A program made the position numbers and the translations under genes. Shown here one piece after another: positions 9,467-17,528 of a stretch of 64,000 nucleotides of DNA (position 1 is its first letter; each line of letters begins with the position of its first letter). The stretch spans positions 1,426,001-1,490,000 of the forward strand of contig NZ_JAGIPG010000002.1 in assembly GCF_017877055.1 (NCBI RefSeq). Direction: 5' to 3'. The notes below the pieces were generated by a model. The model was not told the origin of the DNA. It saw only the letters and a program-made list of their open reading frames with translations, and ran no database searches. This DNA comes from Neorhizobium galegae. GTDB taxonomy: Bacteria; Pseudomonadota; Alphaproteobacteria; Rhizobiales; Rhizobiaceae.

Positions 9467-10291
9467 ATGGCACATTTTCATGTGATCGCGGGAGGCGCCA
9501 GGAAGGTGGCCTATCCCACCGTGCGGCGCATCAATGTGGCAGATGTCTTCACCTCGCTACGTCAGGGGTTGGATGATTTCTGGACCAAGCCGTCGCACTA
9601 CGTCTTTCTCTGCCTGATCTATCCTGTGGCCGGCGTGGTCCTCGCGTATTGGACATCCGGCGCCAATGCGCTGCCGCTGCTGTTTCCGCTGATGTCAGGC
9701 TTTGCCCTGGTCGGTCCGATAGCGGCGCTCGGTCTTTATGAAATCAGTCGCCGGCGTGAGCTTGGCCTCGACACCTCCTGGCAGCATGCGCTCGAAATCA
9801 GGCATTCCCCGGCGGTCCCGGCAATCCTTGCCATCGGCCTTCTGCTGGCGGTGATTTTTATCCTGTGGCTTCTGACGGCGCAGTCGCTGTATGTCAGCCT
9901 GTTCGGGCCGGGACGGCCGGAATCGCTGATGACATTCTTAAACGAGGTGTTCTCGACGAGCAGGGGTTGGCAACTGATCCTCTACGGCAATGCCGTCGGC
10001 TTCCTCTTTGCTGTGGCCGTGCTTAGCACCACAGTTGTCGCATTTCCGTTGCTTCTTGATCGTGATACCGGCGCGGCGGCAGCGGTTTATACTTCGATGA
10101 AAGCCTTTGCAGGCAATCCCTTGGAGATCATGCTCTGGGGCCTCATCGTGGCGGTGCTTCTGGTCGTCGGTTTTGTGATGTTCTTTGCCGGTCTGGCTAT
10201 CGTGATCCCTGTGCTTGGCCACGCGACCTGGCATCTGTATCGCAAGGTCGTTGAACCGGAAACCGGCTTGGGGAGCAGCAGCGGCAGGTAG
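9467..10291 (+). CDS. DUF2189 family integral membrane protein
   Basis: A 274-residue protein with about six hydrophobic segments and a polar N-terminal region of about 45 residues (TVRRINVADVFTSLRQGLDDFWTKPSHYVF), the hallmark of DUF2189. Members are commonly found beside cytochrome c oxidase genes, as here, where it converges on the minus-strand oxidase cluster. The role is unknown, perhaps in oxidase assembly or membrane supply (inference). The start ATG 9467 has GAGAGGA 6 bases upstream. Confidence 0.8.
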   Translation: MAHFHVIAGGARKVAYPTVRRINVADVFTSLRQGLDDFWTKPSHYVFLCLIYPVAGVVLAYWTSGANALPLLFPLMSGFALVGPIAALGLYEISRRRELGLDTSWQHALEIRHSPAVPAILAIGLLLAVIFILWLLTAQSLYVSLFGPGRPESLMTFLNEVFSTSRGWQLILYGNAVGFLFAVAVLSTTVVAFPLLLDRDTGAAAAVYTSMKAFAGNPLEIMLWGLIVAVLLVVGFVMFFAGLAIVIPVLGHATWHLYRKVVEPETGLGSSSGR

Positions 10292-10304
10292 GTCGGAAAA
10301 TAGG

Positions 10305-10338
10305 CTTCGGCACTGCCGGTCAAGGGCCAGTGCCGAAG
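10305..10338. terminator. Bidirectional hairpin between DUF2189 gene and subunit IV gene
   Basis: CTTCGGCACTG and CAGTGCCGAAG form a perfect 11-bp stem around a 12-base loop, exactly where the convergent genes meet. The left arm lies after the DUF2189 stop and the right arm includes the last codons of the subunit IV gene. There is no T-run, but the place suggests transcription end control for both sides. Confidence 0.55.
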
Positions 10339-10682
10339 AAGGCGAGTCGGGTGAAGATTGTATAGTCGGCCTCCGATACCATCAGCGCGACGAAAACCAG
10401 CACCAGCAGCGGCGGCAGCAGGATGGCGTAGACGAGCGCCAGCCGTTCCCAGGCCATGTGCATGAAGACGGCAACGATCAGCCCGGCTTTCAGCATCATG
10501 AAGAGCAGGATCAGCGTCCATCTGAGATAACCCTGGAAGCCGAGATAATCGACCATGTAGGAAAAGGCGCTGAGCACGAAGAGCAGGCCCCAGACGAAGA
10601 GGTAGAGCCGGATCGGATGCTGCTGTCCGGTTTGGAGCTGCTGTCCAACTTGGATGTGTGTATGCGCCGTTGTCTCGTTCAT
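10320..10682 (-). CDS. Cytochrome c oxidase subunit IV family protein
   Basis: A 120-residue protein with three transmembrane helices (about residues 27-47, 53-75 and 86-106) and the MVDYLGFQGYLRWTLILLFMMLKA pattern of the prokaryotic COX4/CyoD-like family. It is an accessory subunit of heme-copper oxidases. It is the last gene of the minus-strand oxidase cluster, 7 bp after the subunit III gene, which supports co-transcription and assembly with it. Confidence 0.82.
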   Translation of the reverse strand: MNETTAHTHIQVGQQLQTGQQHPIRLYLFVWGLLFVLSAFSYMVDYLGFQGYLRWTLILLFMMLKAGLIVAVFMHMAWERLALVYAILLPPLLVLVFVALMVSEADYTIFTRLAFFGTGP

Positions 10683-10689
10683 GACGACC

Positions 10690-11409
10690 TCACCACAGAT
10701 AGAAGAATGCGAAGATGAAGACCCAGACCAGGTCGACGAAGTGCCAGTAGAGGCCCATGATCTCGACGGCCTCGTAGCGGCCTCTCCGGCTGGTGAAGAA
10801 GCCGCGCCGTTCCTGGTCGAAATCGCCCCGCCAGACCTTGCGGGCGACGATGAGGAGGAAGATGACGCCGATCGTGACGTGGGTGCCGTGAAAGCCGGTG
10901 ATCATGAAGAAGGTCGATCCGAACTGGGCCGCCCCCCAGGGGTTTTCCCAGGGGCGGACGCCTTCGGTGATCAGCTTCGTCCATTCGAAGGCCTGCATGC
11001 CGACGAAGCATGCCCCGAGAAGCGCCGTCAGCAGCATCAGCATCGCGGTCCTGTGGCGTTCGCGGCGATAGCCGAAATTGACCGCCATCGCCATGGTGCC
11101 GCTGCTCGAGATCAGCACGAAGGTCATGATTGCGATCAGGATCAGCGGCACGTCTTGGCCGCCGATATGCAGCGCGAAGACCTCGCTCGGATTGGGCCAG
11201 GCGACCGGCGTCGACATGCGGGCGGTCATGTAGGCGATCAGGAAACAGCCGAAGACGAAGGTGTCGCTGAGCAGAAAGATCCACATCATCGCCTTGCCCC
11301 AGGAGGCGGTCTTGAAGGCGCGCTGATCCGAACTGAAATCGGCAGCGACTCCGCGCAGGCCCGCCGGCCTGAGGTCTGGCTCGCCATGTGTCCCGATAGT
11401 CTGTGCCAT
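10690..11409 (-). CDS. Heme-copper oxidase subunit III (second copy in cluster)
   Basis: A 239-residue membrane protein with about five helices, typical of the short CoxC/CyoC-type subunit III. TGFHGTHVTIGVIFLLIVARKVW carries the G-x-H-x-x-H-V motif. The start is ATG 11409 (MAQTIGTHGE), with AGGAG 8 bases upstream; a TTG two codons earlier is less likely. It follows another subunit III-like gene, so the cluster encodes two paralogues. In Bradyrhizobium the coxMNOP operon is known to have a similar order; orthology is inferred. Confidence 0.85.
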   Translation of the reverse strand: MAQTIGTHGEPDLRPAGLRGVAADFSSDQRAFKTASWGKAMMWIFLLSDTFVFGCFLIAYMTARMSTPVAWPNPSEVFALHIGGQDVPLILIAIMTFVLISSSGTMAMAVNFGYRRERHRTAMLMLLTALLGACFVGMQAFEWTKLITEGVRPWENPWGAAQFGSTFFMITGFHGTHVTIGVIFLLIVARKVWRGDFDQERRGFFTSRRGRYEAVEIMGLYWHFVDLVWVFIFAFFYLW

Positions 11410-11432
11410 CTGCAAATCTCCTGGTTCGGCCC

Positions 11433-12152
11433 CTAGGTCAGCAATGTGCGGCAGAGATCGACAAAATCATTCGCCCACCCGGCAAAGAGCGAAAAGAGCA
11501 GGAGCCAGACGGCGAGCATGAAATGCGAATAGATGGCGGATAGATCGATGCTGAGGCGCAGCCTGTCTGGCTGAACGTCACTCGCGAATGCCCTGACCGT
11601 CGTGTGAGCGAGGACAGCGAGCCCGCCGAGGATATGCAGGCCGTGCAGGCCGGTGAGCATATAGAAGAAGCTGTTGGCGGGATTGTCAGCCAGCACGTAA
11701 CCGGCCGCCGTCAGTTCCCGCCATGCCTGGACCTGTCCGACGAGAAAGAAGACGGCAAGGGCAAAGGCGGCAGAAAGCACCGGCCGCAGGCTTTCCATGC
11801 GGCCGTGCTCCGCTTCTCTTTTCGCCCATTGCAGCGCGACACTGCTCAAGGCGAGTGCCGCGGTGTTGACCCAGAGCAGCCGGGGAACGGGTGTGGCCCA
11901 CCAATCCGCTGACGCCATGCGCATGAAATAGGCGCTGACGGCAAGGCTGAAGAGTGCGCCGACGACGCCGAGGAACACGAAGAGGCCGATTTTCACCGCC
12001 GGCACGGGCGGCTGTTGCCGATCGGCGCCGTGATGATCCGGCAGCTGCACGGACCCGGTTTCGAGCCAGGGTTTCGAGGTCAGCCGCTGTCCGGAAAGCC
12101 ACCAGACGATGATGGCGCCGATGACGGCAAGGAAGATCAGCGTGACGTTCAT
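11433..12152 (-). CDS. Heme-copper oxidase subunit III-like protein (first copy)
   Basis: A 239-residue protein with an N-terminal anchor (VTLIFLAVIGAIIVWWLSG), a polar stretch of about 30 residues and then five helices. The segment FFYMLTGLHGLHILGGLAVLA carries the subunit III G-x-H-x-x-H motif. The extra N-terminal helix distinguishes it from its neighbour at 10690. Its start overlaps the end of the subunit I gene by 4 bases (ATGA), which points to translational coupling. It may fill the position of CoxO in the coxMNOP type of operon (inferred). Confidence 0.82.
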   Translation of the reverse strand: MNVTLIFLAVIGAIIVWWLSGQRLTSKPWLETGSVQLPDHHGADRQQPPVPAVKIGLFVFLGVVGALFSLAVSAYFMRMASADWWATPVPRLLWVNTAALALSSVALQWAKREAEHGRMESLRPVLSAAFALAVFFLVGQVQAWRELTAAGYVLADNPANSFFYMLTGLHGLHILGGLAVLAHTTVRAFASDVQPDRLRLSIDLSAIYSHFMLAVWLLLFSLFAGWANDFVDLCRTLLT

Positions 12153-13927
12153 GCCGGAACCTCCCGTGTGACGCCGCCGCTTGCCGGCACTGTCTGCGGA
12201 ATGAAGTCCTCGGCCGCTCCCGGCACGCTGTAATCATAGGCCCAGCGGTAGACCACCGGCAGTTCCTTGCCCCAGTTGCCGTGCGCGGGCGGCGTCTGCG
12301 GCGTCTGCCATTCGAGCGTCGTTGCGCGCCATGGATTGCCGCCTGCCTCCCTGCCGCGGAAAAGGCTCCAAACCAGATTGAACAGGAAAACCATCTGCGC
12401 GGCCCCGACGATCAGCGCCATGACCGTTATGAAGATGTTCAGCGTATGGGCCGAAGGCGGAACGAAGGCCGTCTCTCCCATCTCGAAGTAGCGGCGCGGC
12501 ACGCCGAGCAGGCCAAGGTAATGCATCGGGAAGAAGATCGCGTAGGTGCCAAGGAAGGTGGTCCAGAAGTGGATCTGGCCGAGCGTCTCGTTCAGCATGC
12601 GTCCTGTCACCTTCGGATACCAGTGATAGATCGCCCCGAAGATGACGAGGATCGGCGCCACGCCCATGACCATGTGGAAATGCGCGACGACGAACATCGT
12701 ATCCGACAGAGGCACGTCGACGACGACGTTGCCGAGGAACAGGCCGGTCAGGCCGCCATTGACGAAGGTGACGATGAAGGCGAGCGCAAAGAGCATCGGC
12801 AGCGTCAGGTGGATGTCGCCGCGCCACAGCGTCAGCACCCAGTTGTAGACCTTGATCGCCGTCGGGATGGCGATGATCAGCGTCGTAGTGGCGAAGAAGA
12901 AACCGAAGGCCGGGTTCATGCCGCTGACATACATGTGGTGCGCCCAGACGATGAAGCTGAGCGCGCCGATGATGACGATCGCCCAGACCATCATGCGGTA
13001 GCCGAAGATGTTCTTGCGCGCGTGCGTGCTGATCAGATCCGAGACGATGCCGAAGGCCGGCAGCGCGACGATATAGACCTCCGGATGCCCGAAGAACCAG
13101 AACAGGTGCTGGAACAGGATCGGGCTGCCGCCGCCATGCTGCAGCTGCTCGCCCATTTCGACGATGGCCGGCATGAAGAAGCTCGTGCCGAGCAGGCGGT
13201 CGAACAGCATCATGACGCAGGCTACGAACAGGGCAGGGAAGGCGAGCAGCGCCATCACGGTGGCGGTGAAGATGCCCCAGACGGTGAGCGGCATGCGCAT
13301 CAGCGTCATGCCGCGCGCGCGTCCCTGCAGCACGGTTACCACATAGTTCAGGCCTCCCATGGTGAAGCCGATGATGAAGACGATCAGCGAGGTGAGCATG
13401 AGGAGGATGCCCCAGTCCTTGCCACCAGGCGTGCCTGACAGAACGGCCTGCGGGGGATAGAGCGTCCAGCCGGCCCCTGTCGGTCCGCCGGGGGCGAAAA
13501 AACCCGCGGCAAGGATCAGTACGGCCAGCAGATAGATCCAGTAGCTCAGCATGTTCGCATAGGGGAACACCATGTCTCGCGCGCCGACCATCAGCGGAAT
13601 GAGGTAGTTGCCGAAGCCGCCGAGAAACAGCGCGGTCAGCAGATAGATCACCATGATCATGCCGTGCATGGTGATGAACTGATAATAGTGGTCGGCATCG
13701 ATGAAGGCGAAATAACCGGGAAAGGCAAGCTGCAGCCGCATCAGCCAGGAGAGCACCAGCGCCACAAGACCGATCGAGATGGCGGTGACCGAATATTGCA
13801 CGGCGATGATCTTGGCATCCTGGCTGAACACATATTTCGTCCACCAGCTTTTCGGATGATAAAGCTCGACATCCTCGACTTCGGCGGACGGGATGGCGCC
13901 TGCGCTGCCGGATGGAATCTCGACCAT
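12149..13927 (-). CDS. Cytochrome c oxidase subunit I
   Basis: A 592-residue catalytic subunit with 12 or more helices. Visible ligands and motifs are the low-spin heme His in FITMHGMIMV, the active-site GHPEVYI with the CuB His and cross-linked Tyr, WAHHMYVSGM with the two other CuB His, and VVAHFHMVMG with heme a and a3 ligands. GHPEVY shows the proton-channel Glu of A1-type oxidases. The N-terminus reads from ATG 13927 (MVEIPSGSAG), because the frame open from 14122 runs into the subunit II gene. The companion subunit II has CuA, so the enzyme should oxidise cytochrome c. Confidence 0.93.
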   Translation of the reverse strand: MVEIPSGSAGAIPSAEVEDVELYHPKSWWTKYVFSQDAKIIAVQYSVTAISIGLVALVLSWLMRLQLAFPGYFAFIDADHYYQFITMHGMIMVIYLLTALFLGGFGNYLIPLMVGARDMVFPYANMLSYWIYLLAVLILAAGFFAPGGPTGAGWTLYPPQAVLSGTPGGKDWGILLMLTSLIVFIIGFTMGGLNYVVTVLQGRARGMTLMRMPLTVWGIFTATVMALLAFPALFVACVMMLFDRLLGTSFFMPAIVEMGEQLQHGGGSPILFQHLFWFFGHPEVYIVALPAFGIVSDLISTHARKNIFGYRMMVWAIVIIGALSFIVWAHHMYVSGMNPAFGFFFATTTLIIAIPTAIKVYNWVLTLWRGDIHLTLPMLFALAFIVTFVNGGLTGLFLGNVVVDVPLSDTMFVVAHFHMVMGVAPILVIFGAIYHWYPKVTGRMLNETLGQIHFWTTFLGTYAIFFPMHYLGLLGVPRRYFEMGETAFVPPSAHTLNIFITVMALIVGAAQMVFLFNLVWSLFRGREAGGNPWRATTLEWQTPQTPPAHGNWGKELPVVYRWAYDYSVPGAAEDFIPQTVPASGGVTREVPA

Positions 13928-13976
13928 GATGTCTCTTCCCTTTCCTTCCGATGCTGCCTGAAACCGCTTCGCTGGT

Positions 13977-14795
13977 TCAGTTTGCCGGCGGCGGCTCTCC
14001 CGATGACGCCATAAGCTGGGTGAATGTCTGCTGCTGCCCGAGCCAGGTCTGATAGTCCGCCGCTTCGTCGACGACGACGGTCCCGCGCATTTGCGCATGG
14101 CCGATGCCGCAGAGCTCGGCACAGAGAATCTCGAAGCTTCCCGTCCGCGTCGGCGTGAACCAGAAATAGGTGATCATGCCGGGGATCATGTCCATCTTGG
14201 CGCGGAATTCCGGCACGTAGAAATCGTGGAGGACATCGACGGAGCGCAGCAATATGCGCACCGGCTTGCCGATCGGCAGATGCAGCTCGCCGCCCTCGAT
14301 GATCACGTCGTCGAGGCCACTTGCGTCGTTCTTGTTCAGGCCGAGCGGATTGTCGGGGCTCACGTCGCGCGTTTCTGCGCGCCCGAGCTTTCCGTCCGCG
14401 CCCGGCAGGCGGAAGCTCCACAGCCACTGTTGGCTGACGACCTCGACCGGCACGGCATCGTCAGGCACCGTAATGAACTGGTTCCATACCACCAGGCCGG
14501 GCGCCAGCATCGCCGCGACGCCGACCGCCGTTCCTCCCGCCAGCAGCACCTCCAGCCTACGGTTCTCCGGCTCATAGGCCGCGCGGTTGCCTGGTCTGTG
14601 CCGGAAGCGGAAGACGCAATAGGCCATGAACGAAACCACCGCCACGAAGACGATGCCGGTGATCCAGAAGGTGATGACAAGCGTGCTGTCGATATAGTTC
14701 CAGTTGGAGGCGATCGGCGTCCACCACCACGGGCTCAGCACATGGAACAGCACGGAGCCGACAACAATCATGACGAGAATCAGCACAACAGCCAT
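13977..14795 (-). CDS. Cytochrome c oxidase subunit II
   Basis: A 272-residue protein with two N-terminal transmembrane helices and a periplasmic cupredoxin domain. The CuA ligands are all present: His in DVLHDFYVPEF and the cluster CAELCGIGHAQM (C-x3-C-x3-H-x2-M). SQQWLWSFRLPG is the aromatic electron-entry region. An insertion between the aromatic region and the CuA loop (GKLGRAETRDVSPDNPLG) is typical of the alternative rhizobial oxidase type. It lies upstream of subunit I on the same strand. Confidence 0.92.
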   Translation of the reverse strand: MAVVLILVMIVVGSVLFHVLSPWWWTPIASNWNYIDSTLVITFWITGIVFVAVVSFMAYCVFRFRHRPGNRAAYEPENRRLEVLLAGGTAVGVAAMLAPGLVVWNQFITVPDDAVPVEVVSQQWLWSFRLPGADGKLGRAETRDVSPDNPLGLNKNDASGLDDVIIEGGELHLPIGKPVRILLRSVDVLHDFYVPEFRAKMDMIPGMITYFWFTPTRTGSFEILCAELCGIGHAQMRGTVVVDEAADYQTWLGQQQTFTQLMASSGEPPPAN

Positions 14796-14924
14796 CTCCG
14801 CCCCTCCCTGAGCGACCGACCGTGAAACCGCATTCCGCGAAAATACCGGGTTATTATCGCACGAATGGAAAAGATGGGCAATTACTGCAATTTAGGCATG
14901 TCCAGCCGGTGGTCTCTCGGCCGG

Positions 14925-15314
14925 TTACTGGGAATATTGCTTCAGATAGGCGATGAGATTGGTGATCTCCTGCTCGTCCTTCACGCCGACGAAGGCCATC
15001 TTGGTGCCCTTCACCTTCGCTTTTGGATTGTGCAGATAGTCGCGCAGTGTCGCCTCGTCCCAGACGAGGCCGCCGTCTCCGGCCTCTTTCATCCCGGTCG
15101 AATAGGCGAAATTGGGATGCGTTCCGGCCTTTCGGCCGAACAGCTTGTTCAGCGACGGACCGACCTTGTTCGTATCGGAATCGACGATATGACAGGTCGC
15201 ACATTTCTTGAAAACGGTGGCGCCCGCCGTTGCGTCACCTTCCTGAGCCTGGGCATCAAGTGACGAAACGGCGACGATGGACGCGCCGATCCACAGAACA
15301 ACACGATAGGTCAT
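14925..15314 (-). CDS. Class I c-type cytochrome (cytochrome c2-like)
   Basis: A monoheme cytochrome of about 129 residues with a signal peptide (VVLWIGASIVAVSSLDAQAQ), the heme site CATCH near residue 40 and a distal Met in GTKMAF. These place it in the periplasm as an electron carrier. It is the first gene of the oxidase cluster, 129 bp before subunit II on the same strand, so it probably donates electrons to this oxidase. ATG 15314 is chosen because GAGG lies 6 bases before it. ATG 15326 has AGGAGG directly against the start codon and is less likely. Confidence 0.85.
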   Translation of the reverse strand: MTYRVVLWIGASIVAVSSLDAQAQEGDATAGATVFKKCATCHIVDSDTNKVGPSLNKLFGRKAGTHPNFAYSTGMKEAGDGGLVWDEATLRDYLHNPKAKVKGTKMAFVGVKDEQEITNLIAYLKQYSQ

Positions 15315-15438
15315 GGCAAACCTCATCCTCCTCAAGGTTGCCCAATCGCCACATCATCCACCGTCATCTTCGCGCGGATATGTTTGCGACCACTAAAAGA
15401 GTAGTCCTCCGGGGTGGCAAGTCAACCGGGGCCAAGAT

Positions 15439-15575
15439 CAGTCCGCATGGTTTTGTGGAGCCAGGACATTTATCGACAATGCCCGTCAGACCCGGATATT
15501 CATAAAGTTCCACCAAGTCGGCTCACACGCATGACACAGGCAATTTGCTTCGCCGCATAATGTACAAAGTCGAGC
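15439..15575 (-). repeat. Intergenic repeat copy B, inverted partner of 9000-9134
   Basis: This 137-base element is the inverted, about 91% identical partner of the copy at 9000-9134. It lies between the cytochrome c gene promoter region and the 3' end of the beta-lactamase-like gene. Together the two copies bracket the whole oxidase module of about 6.3 kb. Confidence 0.85.
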
Positions 15576-15589
15576 GGAGGATGCCCGCC

Positions 15590-16744
15590 TTAAAGGTCGG
15601 CGGCGACAGCCTTTTTCAGGTCGAGCGTGAATTGGCCCCACATGCCTTCGAGCGTGGTATTGGTCAGGCCCACAAGCGTGACCTTCCTTGCCGGATCGAT
15701 GAACCAATGGTGGCCGTAGACGCCGCCCCATTGCAGCGAGCCGGGGGAAACCGGCAGGCCTGCCTTTGCGGGATCGCGCACGATCGCCCACCCGAAACCG
15801 AAGCCGAAGCCCGGCCGTGCCGGTTCGAGAAGATCGCCGATCTGGTTGGTCATCATCGCCTTGACGGTTTTTTCCGAAAGCAGCGGCGCGCCGCCCTTGC
15901 GGATAGTCTCTAGCACGGTGAACACGTCGGACGCGGTCCCTGCCATGCCGCCGCCGCCGGAGTGGAAGGAGTCCGGGTTGAAGATCCGGTCCGGCACGAA
16001 CGTTACCGAGCCATCGAGGGCTCGCACCCTTTCCGTCTCGCCCATCCGCTTCGGTTCCGGCGAATCGTCGGCGTAAGGTGCCGCAAGCCGGCTGCGGTCG
16101 GTGACGGAAAAGCCGGTATCGGAAAGGCCGAGCGGCCGCATCACCAGCTCAGTAACGGCCTCGCCGAGGCGCTTGCCGGTTTCCTTCTCGATGACGCCGC
16201 CGATGACGTCCATGGAGACGGAATATTGCCAGCCGGTGCCAGGCGCGAAAAGCAGCGGCACGGAAGCGATTCGCCGCAGGTTCTCCGCGAGCGAGAGGCC
16301 CGGCTGATCAAGGCCGTCGGAAACGCCGGCGCGGACATAGGGACCATCTTCCAGGTGGAAACCATAGCTGAGGCCAGAGGTGTGGGTGAGGAGATGGCGG
16401 ATCAGGATCGCCGGTTCCGAGCCGTCTTCGAGGCGCGGCCGGAAATCCGGCAGCCATTTCGTCACGGGATCGTCGAGGCCGATGCGGCCCTGTTCGATCA
16501 GCCGCATGGCGGCGATGGTGACGATCGGCTTGGTTATCGAGGCGAGGCGGAAGATCGTGTCCTCGCTGGCCTTCAGGCCCGCTTCCCGGTCCGCCAATCC
16601 TGCGGCGCGGCGGTAGACGATTTCGCCATCCCTGGCGACCATCACGACCGTGCCAACAAGCCGTTTTGCGGCGAGGGCATCATCGATCACTGCCTCAATC
16701 GTGGGGCAAGGTGTTCGGTTCGAGTGACTGATCGGCAAATTCAT
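15590..16744 (-). CDS. Beta-lactamase family serine hydrolase
   Basis: A 384-residue protein of the class C beta-lactamase / EstB / DD-peptidase-like family (PF00144). The catalytic S-x-x-K is in FRLASITKPIVTIAAMRL near residue 70, the Y-x-N-like position is YSVSMD near 180, and a HxG-like region is GGVYGHHWF near the C-terminus. No signal peptide is evident, so the enzyme is probably cytoplasmic and may be an esterase or peptidase rather than an antibiotic lactamase (inference). It stands alone between repeat copy B and a DUF1236-type gene. Confidence 0.85.
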   Translation of the reverse strand: MNLPISHSNRTPCPTIEAVIDDALAAKRLVGTVVMVARDGEIVYRRAAGLADREAGLKASEDTIFRLASITKPIVTIAAMRLIEQGRIGLDDPVTKWLPDFRPRLEDGSEPAILIRHLLTHTSGLSYGFHLEDGPYVRAGVSDGLDQPGLSLAENLRRIASVPLLFAPGTGWQYSVSMDVIGGVIEKETGKRLGEAVTELVMRPLGLSDTGFSVTDRSRLAAPYADDSPEPKRMGETERVRALDGSVTFVPDRIFNPDSFHSGGGGMAGTASDVFTVLETIRKGGAPLLSEKTVKAMMTNQIGDLLEPARPGFGFGFGWAIVRDPAKAGLPVSPGSLQWGGVYGHHWFIDPARKVTLVGLTNTTLEGMWGQFTLDLKKAVAADL

Positions 16745-17132
16745 GTGGCAAAACCTCCGCTAAAGACGCCTTTATCTAGGGTCGCCCCTGAGGGGGACGA
16801 CCCGACGGGCGACAAAATATTGGACGACTTGGTTGAAGACGATCGCCTGGACGGCGGAACGGATCGGTTTCACATCCTGAATCAGTCGGCTACCGGAGCT
16901 CGACGGAGGATTTCGGCGGCAAGCCCGGACGGTATGGAATACAAACCTCTCGCCATGATACATCTGCCGATGTCTGGTTGTCGGTCCCCGCCTCGTCATC
17001 GCAATCTTGTCGCTTGTGCCTGCCTGCGGCGTCAACACGTCGGCCCTGGCTTTCCCGTGAGTCGAGCGAATGGGGGAACCATATCCGTGCGCTCGTGTTG
17101 TTAGGGCAGCAGAAGCACAGGGAGAAAAAGAC
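16745..17132. other. Gap of 388 bases without a supported gene
   Basis: Short open frames exist on both strands, but none has a convincing start, ribosome site or recognisable protein. The right end includes the GGGAGA ribosome site of the gene at 17133. No RNA gene was recognised. Confidence 0.4.
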
Positions 17133-17453
17133 ATGCGCAAGACCCTACTGGCCGCCTCGGCGGTCCTGATCGCCCTCTCAGGCGGAGCTTACGCCCAGAC
17201 GACGATCGTCACCCAGGATCCGGTCACCACCAGTTCGACGGTCGTTCTGCCCGGCGAAGTTCGCACCTACGTCATGGAGCAGAAGGTTCCGTCAGTTTCC
17301 TACCAGGGAGAGATCGCTGTCGGCGCGGCCCTGCCGGAAACGGTCGAGGTCCACACGGTGGATGGTTACGACGACTACGCTTACACGGTCGTCAACGATC
17401 GACGCGTCATCGTCAATCCGCAGACCCGGACAGTCATCCAGGTTCTGGAATAG
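17133..17453 (+). CDS. DUF1236 domain-containing exported protein
   Basis: A 106-residue protein with a clear signal peptide (MRKTLLAASAVLIALSGGAYAQ). The mature part has VLPGEVRTYVMEQKVPSVSYQGEIAVGAALPETVEVHTV and YTVVNDRRVIVNPQTRTVIQVLE, the two halves of the DUF1236 pattern found in rhizobial periplasmic proteins. Function is unknown. ATG 17133 is used because GGGAGA lies 7 bases before it; the frame upstream is not needed. A strong terminator follows. Confidence 0.8.
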   Translation: MRKTLLAASAVLIALSGGAYAQTTIVTQDPVTTSSTVVLPGEVRTYVMEQKVPSVSYQGEIAVGAALPETVEVHTVDGYDDYAYTVVNDRRVIVNPQTRTVIQVLE

Positions 17454-17480
17454 TTTCATCTGGCTCTTTCGAGCAACAGA

Positions 17481-17510
17481 AAAACCGGCGATCGCTCGCC
17501 GGTTTTTTTT
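17481..17510 (+). terminator. Rho-independent terminator of the DUF1236 gene
   Basis: An 11-bp stem AAAACCGGCGA / TCGCCGGTTTT with a TCGC loop, ending in a run of eight T residues. The A-rich left arm would also allow termination of the convergent gene. Confidence 0.85.
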
Positions 17511-17528
17511 GTTCGCGGACCCGGGGCC

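Noticed and set aside
12281..13438. A 385-codon plus-strand frame antisense to the oxidase subunit I
   Set aside because: Low-complexity H/R/D-rich text, a typical antisense shadow.
16772..17140. A 122-codon minus-strand frame between the beta-lactamase-like and DUF1236 genes
   Set aside because: Overlaps the DUF1236 start on the opposite strand, with no ribosome site or domain.
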